NCBI GenBank assembly: GCA_009760855.2
Contig: WPIO01000203.1
Location: forward strand, 186,001-250,000
Direction of reading: 5' to 3'
DNA length: 64,000 nt
From: Cristatella mucedo
Lineage: Eukaryota; Bryozoa; Phylactolaemata; Cristatellidae
In this document: one piece after another, positions 13,610 to 25,432 of the stretch
How the letters are laid out: each line of letters opens with the position of its first letter
Position numbering within the stretch: the first letter of the stretch is position 1
The notes under the pieces: generated by a model
Database searches by the model: none
What the model saw: the letters and a program-made list of their open reading frames with translations, nothing else
Told to the model about the DNA's origin: nothing
Program-made: the position numbers and the translations under genes

Positions 13610-14290
13610 CCGAAGCAGCTAGCGATGTCCGACGGCCAGGCGTAGGGCCGCAGCTCATGTCTCCGATCAAACGCACAGGTAGTTCGCCGTCCCTTCGACC
13701 AGCTGCCGCCGTGCAGAATGAACACGCTGGCCAGTTTAGCCGACTAGAGCGATTGGGGCTATCCTGTGGCAGTGCTTGGGTCGATCACACACCACAAAAT
13801 ATCCCTGCGAGCTGTTGGCAGATTTTGGGCTGGCGGGCGCTCGTCAGTTCTTGAGCGTGCCAGGTGGCCGCTTCTCGAGTGACCTGCCCAGGATCGTCAA
13901 GAGCGGTATGAGGCGACTCATGTAGTTCGGTTGCATGAAAGCCAGTGCAGCTCATTTCCTAAACAGCTGGTGGGAGCTTCCTTGAGAGGGGCCTGTGCAC
14001 AGCTGTGGTCAGCTTCTAATGAGTCATTACCACAGGCCTATAACCCACTGGTGAACAGATAGTGGATTCACCATCGGGATCGGCAGATGAACAGCCGGAG
14101 TCGGGGAGAGAGGACTAGAGTGGGAGAGAGGGGTGAGTAAAGTCGTGCTCCCTCTGCTCTGTGAGTAGAAGAATAAATTGTTGGTATCGGTTCTATGCCA
14201 GCGGTTTGTATGCAGGGCTAATCAAACCAGAAGTCACACTGCTCAAAAAGGCTAGTCTCGGCATCCTAAAGTGTTTTTCTTGGCCTGCAG
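13610..14290. repeat. Unclassified GC-richer repeated block, copy C
   Basis: Inverted copy of 1,790-2,465. In plus orientation it ends with gaataaattgttgg near 14,170, a polyadenylation-like signal, and holds purine-rich runs (gagagaggactagagtggga) near 14,105. No protein domain is recognised with confidence. Confidence 0.45.
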
Positions 14291-15119
14291 CATTTGGCTA
14301 CATAATGAGCGCTAAACACAGCTACGTTCGCATTGAATAGAAAACCACATCTTGCCTTTTTGTGGGCTGTCTCCCATTCGCAGGAAAGGTCTCAAAAGCC
14401 GCATCGGACTCATTTACGGGGCCAAGTGAGTTCTGCATCGTACTTGGTGTATCGTATGCATAAAAAATAGAGCCCAGACTGCGCTTGGCGATTACAAGGG
14501 CATAAGATAAAATTGAAACTGTAACGGACTAGAATAAGAACAGACCCTTTGGCAACCCCTACTTTAGAGGCTCATTGGATAATCACTGTGTTTTAACTTC
14601 ATTACATTGATGTCACCCACCCAAATAGGACCTACACCGCAAGTGTAATGATTCTGAGACAAGATACAGAACTTTCGTGAAAGACTTGGTTGGTCTACCA
14701 AAGTAAAAGTGATTAAACATCGAAGTGAACGAGCATATAAAGTCGACAGTAGTATGCATCGCGGAAAACTGCATATACACATGTAGAATTACTGAATCTG
14801 TGGAGTGTTAAGCCCTGAAAAACTGACTGAAATTGACAGGGTTTGACTTTCAATATAAGAGTTTGGCTGGCCTGCCACAACCAGTTACGGTGTTTTTGAC
14901 ATTAGTGGCAGTACTGAGACTAGGCGAAAGTCGCATAAGTCTTTTCAGTGTAGCAATAATTATCTAATTAAAAGTATTAGTACTTTCTTAGACGTCGGCC
15001 TTCAAACAGCCTTTTTGAAAGGCACAGGGACGAGACCTAGTACTATGGACATTTGCGTCATGTTATTCTAGAATGGCAGCAATTAATCAAGGTATCACAA
15101 ATTCAGGGTGCTTTGAATG
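14291..15119. other. Non-coding stretch in the right arm
   Basis: It matches 891-1,790 and 11,500-12,080 inverted. No gene is visible. Confidence 0.55.
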
Positions 15120-15905
15120 GGGTCAAAAAGGCTTTCATTGCAAAAAATTCGGGCTTCTTCATGCAGTGATTTTACATCAAAGTTGGTCCACGTGCATTGA
15201 CATCCAGTCGTGACCTCGGAAACTCACTGCTGGCTGGCCTGCAGGCATGAGCCAACAAGCTCTGGCAGCTGGTGTGAAACTGCCCAGCTAGGCTTGTCGG
15301 TCATGATAACCGCAGTTGCAACGCCGCACCACTTCTCGCCGACCTTCACCGGCAACCCGTAGAGCAACAGATTGAATTCAAGGTTTGGTCACTCAGCTTT
15401 TACTTCCTCCATTCTTTGGCAACAGCCAACCTATTAGATCTACTCCCTCACCAGGCTAAGCTGAGTACCACTCGCTTTTTGGAATCAAACTGTTTACCTA
15501 TACTTCATATACACCTGAAATCCTTTGGAGACTATGCGTTAATTTCGTATGCTCTCAAAGCCTGGAACTCACTCCGATGTTTGCCACCAAATCTGATGAC
15601 TTGTTCACATTTGAAAAGCCATTAAAAACGGAGCAAGTTATTATAGCATTCAGTGGGTCCCAGTCATTCATCCGTGATGTGCTCATACGTGCTGACACAG
15701 TTGCTTGGAGCCACTAACAACTCTTTCATGCTGACCCTGTGCATGTCACCCATACCCACGTTGCTTATGTTCTTTTTCATGCTCGATACTACTCATTATT
15801 CAATTGTTTCTTTTAAAGGAAATGTGAAGCGCTTAGATAGAGATTGACTTATCTGAGGTCACTTTAACAAATGTGTTATCATCACTATTAACATTATTTG
15901 TAGGT
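15120..15905 (+). mobile_element. LINE-1-type 3' remnant, block copy C
   Basis: Plus-strand partner of 10,755-11,500. The CR1/L2 C-terminal region is recognisable at 15,416-15,625 and is followed by the family 3' UTR to about 15,905. Frames are broken. Confidence 0.75.
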
Positions 15906-16389
15906 GAGAGCTGATTACTATTATTTAAGGGAAATGTCAGGCGAATGCAGAGCGATGACTATACTTCGGCTGAGGAAATGCATAATCTACCGCTTTCATC
16001 GGCAGCATCGCCCACTCACCAGCTGCCTATTTAAATCAAATTCAAAACAGTGATAGAAGAACTTTTCTTGGAATACATGGAACGTTGATTTCACCAGAGG
16101 CTCCCTATCTTGAGTTGCAGTGTGAAACCTGAGACCGTAAAAGCCAGAAGCAGCGATGGTCAAGTCCTGCAAACGGGTTTCACCGACAGCATCAGCACAG
16201 CAAAGCTTTCATGCTTGAAAATAGCAGCAGCCCTTCCCTACCCTGCAAACTTCGTAAGTACAGGTATTTGGTGCTGTCTGCAAATGAGGCTTGGAAAATA
16301 TTTTTCTAGCTCCCAGTTCTGTCTCGGCTTGATTGTTGTAATTCCCTTTTGCCTGGGCAAACAAAAAAAAAGCAACTAGGCCACCTCAG

Positions 16390-16810
16390 CTGACTATGAA
16401 TATGTCTGTAATGCTAGTCTTCAAGTCCTAGAGGTTTAAACGCGAGCGTCCTTTGTTAAAAGAGCTAGGATGAATGCCAGTTGAGCAAGGCATGCAGAGA
16501 AAATTTCTTTTGCTGACCCACACGGCCCCCTCCACGGCTTCGCTTCTTCGTACCTAGCTGAACTGCTTCACCAGTTTCAGCCTGTTCGCGCCCTCAGTTA
16601 ATGTGTGGACAATAAATTAGCCATACCTTTACTCCGCTTAAAGACCATTGGCGACAAAGGCTGTAGCTCCGCAGGTCACTGACTGTGGAACTTGCTTCCA
16701 CAATTCATACGCTGACCCACAACGCCTGCCACAACACCACGGCTTGGCTTCTTCGTACCTTGCTGAACTGCTGCACCGGTTTCAGAGAGACTATAAATTA
16801 CGTTAATGGT
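16390..16810 (+). mobile_element. LINE-2-type remnant, rearranged
   Basis: It starts at ttcaagtcctagaggttt and contains the segment for SYLAELLHQFQPVRAL (near 16,550). A second, partial repetition of the same region follows (16,700-16,790) before the match with the left arm resumes. This is an internal duplication plus deletion relative to 9,670-10,400. Confidence 0.7.
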
Positions 16811-17929
16811 ACGTGGCCTAAGCTGCCACAACGCTAAAATCTAAAAAAAACAATGCAAACCACTAGAATGGACAGGGCGAGCTATCGCAAGGTAAGCCAA
16901 CCGGTAATGTCATGCCTGGGACTGAAGGTGGCTGGCAATACTACCTCAGTGGATATTTCCTCAGCTCGACCGCCTCTACACTCTGCTCTACCCCGAGTTG
17001 TAAGATACGTTTAATGTTAATTTCGACATGGACTTATCAGTATTAGGCAGAATTTGCATGTTCATTTTCTGCATGATCTGCAAAGGCAACAATCTCTGTG
17101 GCTTATGATGCAACTTCGAGATCAAGGCCACATTCATTTACTTATCCTACCAGTTTTGCCTTCAAATTCTGGAAACAAGAAGAAACCTTCAAAATGCAGT
17201 TTAGACATGCCAGCATTTTGCCTCCCACTTAGGCCAATAGAAATGCAGCTTAATTCCCATGTTTTTTATTATTTCAGGAACATTTCCAACATTTCTTAGC
17301 CAATAAGTCGTCACAAGTGTGGCCAGAGAAACGGACTAGCACTGACCACTTTAGAGAGCTTTTAAAATAGGCTGACCTGCATGCTTGAACTATTGAGAAA
17401 TACCCTCTTTTTGTCCTCCAAGTTTTTTTAACTCCCCTTTTAGAGACCATCACCACGGTCTGTGAGGAATCTTGTCACCGACGAATGATTGCATGCAACA
17501 AAAAAGTCGCATTTGGAATATTTTTTTAAGCTGCAAATTCAGTATTTCCATAAAGCGACAATCAATCGTTGCTATTTACCACAGTATACTGGAGCTAATA
17601 ATAAATTTGAAGTTAAACCAGTGTAGTTGATTGGTGTTTTGTTAGCAATGGTTGTAAGTCCAGCTACGCTCGATAAGGCCGGCGTGGTTTTGTTTATGCA
17701 TGTTAGAGAAAAGACTGAAGATGGCACGTTAAATTAATTAAGATAGGCGACATACAGAAAAAAAATTGATTGTGTTTAGATTCCATAGTTTGAGGGCCGC
17801 CAATGTTCTATCATATGAAATTTAAGTAAGCGAGCTGCATCTAAATCTCGTAAAATGTGGCCACTAGTAACCTACTGCTAACATATGCTCTCGTACAAAA
17901 CCTCAATTATTTGGAAACCGTTCCTTTAG
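16811..17929. other. Non-coding stretch in the right arm
   Basis: Inverted counterpart of 8,621-9,670. Contains no recognisable gene. Confidence 0.55.
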
Positions 17930-18250
17930 TTGTTAGACGCCAAAAAACCCGAAACTCAATCCAGACTTTGGTCACAACGTCCAGTTACTTTTAAAAATTT
18001 GAAAACAAACTCAAAACGCATGTATGTATGCCGCATTAGTGGTCCATGTGATTCTTCTTTTATGTTGGTAAGAGTTCTGGCACTGTGCACACACTGCCAC
18101 TTAGCAAACTAGCTTGATGACCCAGTGCATGTAACCCCAAACCGTGTTATTCACGTTATTTAGGGAACTTGAAACAACTAACCGTGCGATCGCACTTTCT
18201 TTGCAGCGAATGTAAAGTGCCTAAAAAGAGATTCTCACAGGGCTCAATGT
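17930..18250 (+). mobile_element. LINE-1-type 3' tail
   Basis: Inverted-arm partner of 8,225-8,620, with the 3' UTR and the hairpin-like end near 18,205-18,245. Confidence 0.7.
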
Positions 18251-18409
18251 TAAAGCATGATTGACGTTGTGACTAACGTCAGCCGTTGTTTCCAGTGGAG
18301 ACTATTCTACGTGACAGCTGGACTCGGCTGTTCAATTGCACCGTGCTGCTGCAGTCATAGTTACTTTTACTCAAACTATAAATTCTGAACACAATCACGA
18401 ATAGGTTTG

Positions 18410-18720
18410 TTATGTCGTCTCACTTGCTTTATATAATGTGATGTAATTTCATGTACTTTGCTGTGTAACTCCACAAAGCTGTAAAGATGTCACAAGTGCT
18501 TTGATGGAGAATTTGGTAAAGCACACTCACAGCTTCAGCGGCTTTCAGTACCCATTTGGCATCCAACAGACTTCAGCTGACGAACAAAAATGTTGGAAAA
18601 AAGGTTGGAAGTGTAGCGAAGTCACAAGAGCAGCTGAGGTTGTGAGTAGCCTTAAAGTAGCAGCTGGGGACTGCTAAATCCGCTCAGCCATAGTCGGCAG
18701 CCATAGAGTATTTGTCGTTG
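18410..18720 (-). mobile_element. LINE-2-type 3' tail
   Basis: Inverted-arm partner of 7,741-8,040. Confidence 0.7.
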
Positions 18721-18934
18721 GGTAATTTGCTTTATTTATCGTTTTCTCTTATAAGCATATACAAGATCATTTCGGCTGGTTAAACCCGGCTGGACTTGCT
18801 GGCATCGTTAACGAATCACCACTAAATCGTACTGGTTTAACTTGAAAATTTAGTAAAAACTGTAGTTTAATATGGTAAATAGCAATGATTGATTGTCAAA
18901 GTATGCAATTATTCAATAATATATGTGGTTCTAA

Positions 18935-19506
18935 GAAAATATTGGTTGTAAGAAAAATTTGATCACAAAGCCATAACAAAAAACCATTTAAATTTAGCTG
19001 CATTTCTATTAGCCTTATTGAGAGGCAAAATGCTGGCATGTCTAAGCAGCATTTTAAAGGTTTCTTTCTTCTTCCGAATTTTCTGAATTCGACAAATATT
19101 GGCTGATTTTCTGTGACATATAGAGCGACGGTCGTCTACATTGTTCAATATTTGAGGGCGGATAAGCCAATAGCATGCGAATGACTAGTAGACTTTATTT
19201 TGTGTGAACAGCTTTGCTTCATGGCTCTGCTTAACCATTACGTTCCGTACATGCCAATAAGTATTATGCTGATCTAAACTCAGGGCTCTACGTTTTTATG
19301 CTGATCTACGGTCAGGGCTTAATGTTTTTGGAGTACCCGGGATAGCTCATATATCGAGACCGTTGGAGCTATACACACTTTAATAGGCAGGGTTACCTTT
19401 TTAGCAGCGGAAATGATGAATCCTAATATTAGAATACGCCGAGCCGTACTTCCGATGACGTACATCCACAGAGATACCCAATATCAACCGATTTCAGTAC
19501 ATCTGG
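18935..19506. other. Non-coding stretch shared with unit II
   Basis: It matches 47,560-48,170. It contains a short repeated phrase (tgctgatct...cagggct) at 19,268-19,320. No gene is visible. Confidence 0.55.
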
Positions 19507-20590
19507 AATATATCTTCGTCTGTAACTACGGAAAGCAATAAACACTACGTGGGTGTCACGAAGGAGAGTTTTGTATAGCCCACTAACAGCCTAAACTCTA
19601 TTATGGACCTAGGTAAGGCGGTTGCTTTCACCTTCTCGGTCTCGATATCGTGAGTTCGATTCCTGCGGTAGGCGATTCTTTATTGTCACTGCAAGCGGTG
19701 GTGATAGCAGTAAAGCCTCTTTTCTCGCTATACAAAAAGAGGCTGTTTAATCAGCTAGGATTTCTCTATCGGATGTCGGTACACATTCGGTAGCCAACAA
19801 AGAGAATGTGGAAAGCCTAGCAGAGTCGGGAAAGCAGTTGAAATAGTGAGTAGCGTGGAAATAGCAGATCAGGATTGCTGAAAAGGATGAGCCATAGTCG
19901 GCAGCAGGAGAGTAGTTGTGGCACATGAATATTGGAAGCAAGTTCCACAGTCTAAGATCTGCAGAGTTCAAGCTTTTGTCGCCAACGGTCATATAGAGGA
20001 TGCAAGGTATAGCTGATTTATTGTCTATACAGGACCTTTATGGCGCGAAGAGGCTGAAATTGATGCAGTAGTTCGGCAAAGTACGACAGAGCCAAGCGGT
20101 GGCGGGCCTTGGGGGTTCGCATAAGAACTGTGCTCTGTATCCGTAGCTCAACCTGCATCTCATTCAGCAAAGGAGACACGTGCTCAAACCTCTGAGACTT
20201 GAAGACTAATTTTGTCGCCATATTCATTTTCAGCTGCAGAGGCCTAGTTGATTTCTATGGTAGCACAGCCAAAAGAGCATTACAATAATTAAGCCGAGAA
20301 AGAACTAACAATCTAGTTAAATCTTTTACAAGCCACTGTGGAAGACAGCTCCTAATCTTGATTATGGATTGGACGTTATGGCAAGCTGTGGAGCTGTCTT
20401 CTGAATGAAGCTTTTACAATTTAGGCTGCCTTCGAAAACGACACCGAAATTACGAGCACGTGGTGATGGTCGCATTACAGCATCCCCTATTAGAAGAGCA
20501 AAGCCTTTTAATCCAGCCGCACGCTTAGGGTGATCTATGAGCAGCAGTTTGGTTGTATTGTCATTTAGTTTCAAGAAGTTTTCTGATATC
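19507..20590 (-). mobile_element. LINE-2-type element, 3' half, interrupted by a SINE
   Basis: The minus-strand terminal sequence starts at about 19,507 (acagacgaagatatatt on the minus strand). It is split by the SINE at 19,602-19,763, then continues with the C-terminal coding remnant (19,770-20,230) and RT C-terminal remnants such as SENFLKLNDNTTKLLLIDHP (20,362-20,637 frame). Coding breaks off at a LINE-1 insertion at 20,591 and resumes at 21,191. This whole element is absent from unit II. Confidence 0.85.
19602..19763 (+). mobile_element. tRNA-derived SINE with 6-bp TSD, nested in LINE-2
   Basis: Same family as 2,528-2,695. The A-box region (acctaggtaaggcgg) and B-box (gagttcgattcctg) are followed by the body and an agaggctgtttaatcagcta end. 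It is flanked by ctctat at 19,596-19,601 and 19,764-19,769. LINE-2 sequence continues on both sides in the opposite orientation. Confidence 0.88.
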
Positions 20591-21190
20591 GTGAGCGTCG
20601 CAGTTGCCACATTACTCCACTTCTCGCCGACCTGCACTGGTTACCAGTCAAGCAACGGATTGACTTCAAGGTTTTGTCGCTCACTTTTAGGTCTCTTCAT
20701 TCTATGGCTCCAGCCTATCTTTCAGATATACTACCCCATCAGGCAAAGCATCGTACCACTCGCTTTTCGGAATCCAACAGTCTAGAAATACCTCGTACAA
20801 ACCTTAAATCCTTTGGAGACCGTGCATTTAGCTCGTATGCTCCCACAGCTTGGAACTCCCTCCCGACCTGCATCAGAACATCCCCTGACCTGACCACATT
20901 TAAAAAAAACTTAAAAACATACCTATTTAGGACAGCATTTAGTGGGTCCTTGTGATTCGTCCTCGATGTGCTTATGCGTGCTGACACTGTTCATGCTGCC
21001 ACTAACCACATTTGCATGCTGACCCAGTGCATGTAACCCCTAACCATGTTATTCATTTTGTTTGTTTTTCAAGCATGATTTTACTTACTATTCTATTGCG
21101 TATCACTTTGCAGCAAATGTAAAATGCCTAGAAAGAGATTAAGTTCTCTGAGGGCGCTTTATCAAGTGCAATAATATTATTATTATTATT
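20591..21190 (+). mobile_element. LINE-1, 5'-truncated, nested in LINE-2, 5-bp TSD
   Basis: A 600-bp insertion flanked by atatc (20,586-20,590 and 21,191-21,195). It encodes the CR1/L2 RT C-terminal end, readable as PAYLSDILPHQAKHRTTRFS and SFGDRAFSSYAP in the frame at 20,674-20,955, which stops at the family's usual FSGSL end. A 3' UTR follows, then a terminal inverted pair (aaatgccta...gagggcgcttt, 21,120-21,165) and an ATT repeat. This is the best-preserved LINE-1 3' end in the window and one of the youngest insertions. Confidence 0.92.
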
Positions 21191-21480
21191 ATATCCAGGA
21201 TGGAATGTCGGCAAGGCAAGCATATAGTTTCTCATTCACTGCAGCAGATCAGATTCCGACGGTTTGAATGGCAAATTGCTTTTCGTATCGTCAGCATAGA
21301 AGTGATATCATATTCCAATGGCTTTAGTTACTTTTCCAAGAGGTTGAGTATAAATGGAGAACATTATGGGACCGAGGGTGGACGCTTGAGAGAATTCACA
21401 GGTGATCCGTCTCGTGTGTGAGACCATACCCTCACACGATAGGGGTTATACGCGATTGGAAAAGTACAATTTAAAACACG
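21191..21480 (-). mobile_element. LINE-2-type element, RT catalytic region
   Basis: Continuation of the LINE-2 at 19,507-20,590. On the minus strand the motif HFYADDT is encoded at about 21,284-21,304, preceded by GPIMFSIYTQPLG, the usual sequence before the RT catalytic Asp pair. One stop separates the two motifs. The element is truncated near 21,480. Confidence 0.85.
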
Positions 21481-21959
21481 CCAGTGCTTCGTCTGCCGGA
21501 ACGATTTTTGTTCTCAATCATTCAAGAAGAACATACGTTCACCTTTTTTAATCTGCCTCTTTTAAATCAATTTCTTGCCTGCAATCAAATTAAGTTGAAA
21601 TTCTATGTTGATGTGGCCTGCAAGATTAATTTAAAAAAGTCTGAACTTCGTTCTAGAAACTATATCTAATGGTGATGAACTTGCATCGCGTCATCCATTA
21701 TACTAGATCAATTATGTTTGGTTGGCTAAGTACAACGGAGTGTTCTATTCGTTTAGTTTGTTGTCCAAGTGCTCACAAATTTTCTGTTCCGTTTCTTCGT
21801 TCTGATTAATCTTATTTGAACCTGTGCCGCTGCAGTATCCCAAATGCATCACGACAACATTGCTGATGGAATTCCGCCACTCCTTCACTTATAGAGCTGC
21901 TGCAATTTTAAAACCGCTGGTTTACTTGAAATAATGGATGCTATTTAAGGTATACAGTG
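21481..21959. other. Non-coding stretch shared with unit II
   Basis: It matches 48,190-48,600 from about 21,525. No gene is recognised. Confidence 0.5.
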
Positions 21960-22610
21960 GTATGCACAGTGTCAGCACGTATAAGCAAATAAAGGACAAA
22001 TCACAAGATCAGATACTGTCAAAACAGATGCCTTCTTAGTGGCGTTGAAAATTTCAAGTCTTAAGATTTCGTGAAGTCAGTGCGGAGTGAGTTCTAGCCT
22101 TTAGGATCATATCAACTAAAGCCACAGTGTCAAATGGTTTTGAGACTCGTAAGGTTTGTAGCTAAACGATTGGACTCTGAAAAGTGGGTGTCATGATGCC
22201 TAGCTTGGTTTGGGAGGGAGTAGTTCTGATAAGCAAGCTGGAGCTAGAGAATGAAAGAACGAACAAGTCAATGACATTACTTTGAAGTCAACAATTCAAC
22301 AAGTCAACATTTGACCCATTGAAGTCAGAAATGTCAGTGCTGGTTCGCTAGAAGTGGTGAGACGAGTCAACAAGGTCGATAACCCAGACTAGCCTAGGTG
22401 CGGAGTTTTGCACAAACTGTAACTTGCCGAATGGCATAGGTTTGTAAACCAGCAAGCAGTAAGTTGCAGAAGATGAGACAGGAGGCTAAGAATGCCTGGA
22501 AGAGTTTTGATGCATTGTCCCTGTAAAAGCAAGCCCGAATTTTAGCAATGTTAGGTTGAAAAGCTGCAGTTGGCCATGTACAATGCCAACATAACATTTA
22601 TTGACTGACG
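21960..22610 (-). mobile_element. Old LINE-1-like remnant
   Basis: Minus-strand pieces resemble the LINE-1 C-terminal region (KIRACFYRDNASKLFQAFLA near 22,540-22,480). The copy is far more diverged than the others. The unit II counterpart (48,600-48,865 and 50,104-50,470) is split by a younger LINE-1, so this one predates the unit duplication. Confidence 0.65.
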
Positions 22611-23409
22611 CTTTGTTAATTACAGAGCTAAGGAAAATTCAATATCTTTGGTGAGAACTAATGTTGGTTTCGAGTAAGCTGAATAAAAGATGACGAATAC
22701 AGAAAAGATTGCCTATTGTACACAATGAAGTGGCGTGGCGGCCGGATCGTGTTTTTGGTTTTTCCATCGCAGATTAAAGCTCAAATTGAATTAGGTTTTA
22801 TTTAAATTAAAATTGAAAAAGAATTTTTACTGAAGCTCCAAATTTTATTCCTGGCGTTAAGGACCATAATGCTGTGTCAAGGAGTTTCAAAAATTAATGC
22901 TTAATGTGCTAAATTTCTCTTGGTCTAGTGCTGCTTTCTTAACAAGTTGCCAAACTACTTTTTTGAAATGCTTATGGACATGACTGAAGCTAATGACATA
23001 TTTATAATATATTAGTTATGCATGGCAGGAGTGTATCCACGTATCGTAAAAGTAGGACAGTGAAAATAGGGTCTAGAGGGCTAGTATTTTACTTCAACTG
23101 GGTGATATAGTTGAGAATGATGTCACTCATGGATGCCGTGACTACGTACATTTATGTACTGCACGGAATAGAGACAGGGAACTCCTGTGGTGATGTTACT
23201 CAAGGCGGCCCAGTCGGCATGGTGTTCACTTAGGGTTGGATTCCTAGATCATGTATATCTCGGTGACAAAATTCTAGAGAAGCACTCAACTATATCACCA
23301 CACAAATCATTAGGAAAGTAGCTAACATAGTAGCGATTAAGGATATACCTAATGGTAGATATCAGCATTTTTGCATGCTCCACCTCTGATTAACCGATAT
23401 CTTTATAGC
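22611..23409. other. Non-coding stretch shared with unit II
   Basis: It matches 50,470-50,957 and 51,520-51,690. No gene is recognised. Confidence 0.5.
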
Positions 23410-23582
23410 AACCATTACATATTGATTTAACAGCCTCTTTTTTATAAAGACAGGAGAGCCGAAATGACTAACACCCCTTGCAGCCACCATAATTGACTAA
23501 CTATCACAGTATTCGAAGCCGCTACCTCAGGACTGAGGTCATGAAAAGCAATCGCCTTGCCTAGTATGCCATCACGGCTCAC
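23410..23582 (-). mobile_element. tRNA-derived SINE, old copy shared by both units
   Basis: Same family as 2,528-2,695, decayed. The head reads gagccgtgatggcatactag on the minus strand. Its partner at the same place in unit II is 52,352-52,523, so it was present before the duplication. Confidence 0.8.
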
Positions 23583-24985
23583 GATATATAAGCTACACTT
23601 AGCCTTTGTTGCTTTGATGTGTTTGTTTTGAGTTGACTTAGCCTTTGTTGTTTTGATGTGTTTATTGTGAGTAGTACTCTAGCGATGAACAGTCAGTCCT
23701 AACCTTGATATGCTTTGACAGCTTTTGCATGGTTGAGCTAGTGAGTTTAATGTCAGCAGTAAACCATGGGCCATCTGGGCGAGGCAGACAGTGCGCACAG
23801 TCAGAGAGGAAAGCTCGTCAAGAACGTCGGCTAATGTCGTGCTGTAGCTTTCTATTAATGACGATGGATCGGAAAAAATTGAGCAGCCGGCGAGAGAGGA
23901 TATTTTTTATGGAAGGCCTCAATGTCAAGATTCTCGAGGTTTTGTAATATGTAGACGATTCTGAGTGCTGACGAAGGTGAACACTGCAGACTGAATAAGA
24001 TCTTCATGCGTTAGGATGTGCAGTAATCGGTAATAATAGGGAGCGACAGCCTACAATAGCAGGATAATATTTGATCGAATGTGCTACTTTTTTATTAAGG
24101 TAATGTGCATGAGCTGCTAGAGAAAATAAGTCAGCCAGTGCTGGGAATACCAAGCAAGAGTTTCTTTCTGCTTCAGTGTTCGCTGGATTGGTTTTCAGCC
24201 CGAAACGCCCAATTGACAAAATCTGGAAGAGGTGCGTAATACCGAGAATGCATTTGAACGATGATAGCAAAACGTCAAAGGGCACACACGGCCGTACACG
24301 ACAGGGAGATCGCTTACCGTCCGGCCAGAATGCAGTCCACGACTACGGGGCTACGACTACGAGGCTTGCTTAGTTGCCGAACCGCTGGTCATAATGGTGG
24401 CAGGCATCTTGGAGCACGACAACGACACAAGCGGTTGAAGCAGGTCACTAGCAGGCGTCAGAACTATTAGCGAAGCACGATTTGGTGCAAAAACCTACGC
24501 TGGGTTGGAGATAACACGGCAGAACGTGCGATCCAGGCAATTTACATTTAGATGTCGTTAGGCAGTAAGGTTTGTGGTAACTGTTTAACCGTAGTAGTGA
24601 GACAGCTGCTTTTGAACAAAATAAAGACAGAAAACAGAGGTTTTTCCAGCGCTTTGACAGTCTTGACTGGAATAATTAATAAATTGATTAAGCTAAACCT
24701 TTAACATTCGCCAAAACTTGTGTATATTTATTTTAGTTGTATTATCAGTTTATTAAGGCAATTTTATCACACCGGCAAATAATATTATAATAAAGAGCAA
24801 TTTTGCGAAAATTGAGTAAAACAGTATTGAATTGATATTGTGATATCGAAAAGTACTGATGTTCTTTCTGCCATGTCTTCACTTTAGGAATACGCTTGAC
24901 AAAAAATTATTTATTTACACTGGAGCTAGAAGGTCCATGTAGAATATAGAATAGAATCATCAAATATTCCGAAAACTGTATCACA
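23583..24985. other. Non-coding stretch; includes a unit I-only segment
   Basis: 23,583-23,970 and 24,530-24,985 match unit II (52,524-52,920 and 52,970-53,480). About 550 bp at 23,975-24,530 has no counterpart and is somewhat GC-richer. No domain was recognised in its short frames. Confidence 0.45.
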
Positions 24986-25432
24986 ATGTTGATGAATTAT
25001 CTGAAAATACATCGAATAAATTTAGATAAGTCTGCTAAAATGTGTACATCCAAGTGCGAGCTCGTGAATACTAGGAGACAGAAAACGAGTGCCGATTTCA
25101 TAGGGTTTATGAGTTTTAAGGAGATTGTTATCGATCTGGCTACTGACGGAATATCAGTAAGAGCTACCCGCAGAAAAAAGTGCATGCGGGAATCGATGTC
25201 AAGAGACCGATTCGAAATTGTAGCTAAGACAAGCGATGTAATGAAGCTGGTGCGTGATGATTACAGAGAAAAGAAAAAACAAAATGATTTCCAACATCAA
25301 GGGAGCAGAGTTAAGTTAGGTATGACTTTTGATGAATACGCAGCCTTGAGAAGATTTCAATTCTTCTTCGATAAAATACAGTTAAGACGGATTGTCTTGG
25401 CATATTTGGTTCATGCACTGCTCTACATGTAG
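24986..25432 (+). CDS. Unrecognised 148-codon open frame (hypothetical, probably decaying)
   Basis: The frame begins MLMNYLKIHRINLDKSAKMC and is rich in Lys, Arg and Asp. It contains SVRATRRKKCMRESMSRDRF in the middle and ends HALLYM. A second frame follows with LSKTKLNFAENLVFPLLGL (25,392-25,598). The unit II counterpart (53,590-54,276) has the same order of nucleotide segments but stops and frameshifts in the first part, while TSKTKLNFTGILVPRLLELI is still readable (54,046-54,276). The pair looks like remnants of one longer coding sequence, possibly a transposon protein or a lost host exon. I recognise no domain. Confidence 0.35.
   Translation: MLMNYLKIHRINLDKSAKMCTSKCELVNTRRQKTSADFIGFMSFKEIVIDLATDGISVRATRRKKCMRESMSRDRFEIVAKTSDVMKLVRDDYREKKKQNDFQHQGSRVKLGMTFDEYAALRRFQFFFDKIQLRRIVLAYLVHALLYM

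Larger units (their letters stand above)
13185..18934. repeat. Large inverted repeat, right arm
   Basis: Reverse complement of the left arm (7,535-12,517). It retains about 1 kb (13,610-14,560) found in copy A but deleted from the left arm. It has its own rearrangement of LINE-2 near 16,700-16,810. After it, sequence resumes at the equivalent of about 9,190 in direct orientation (18,950 onward). The extra DNA was thus inserted into, or folded back at, this point of unit I. Confidence 0.9.
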
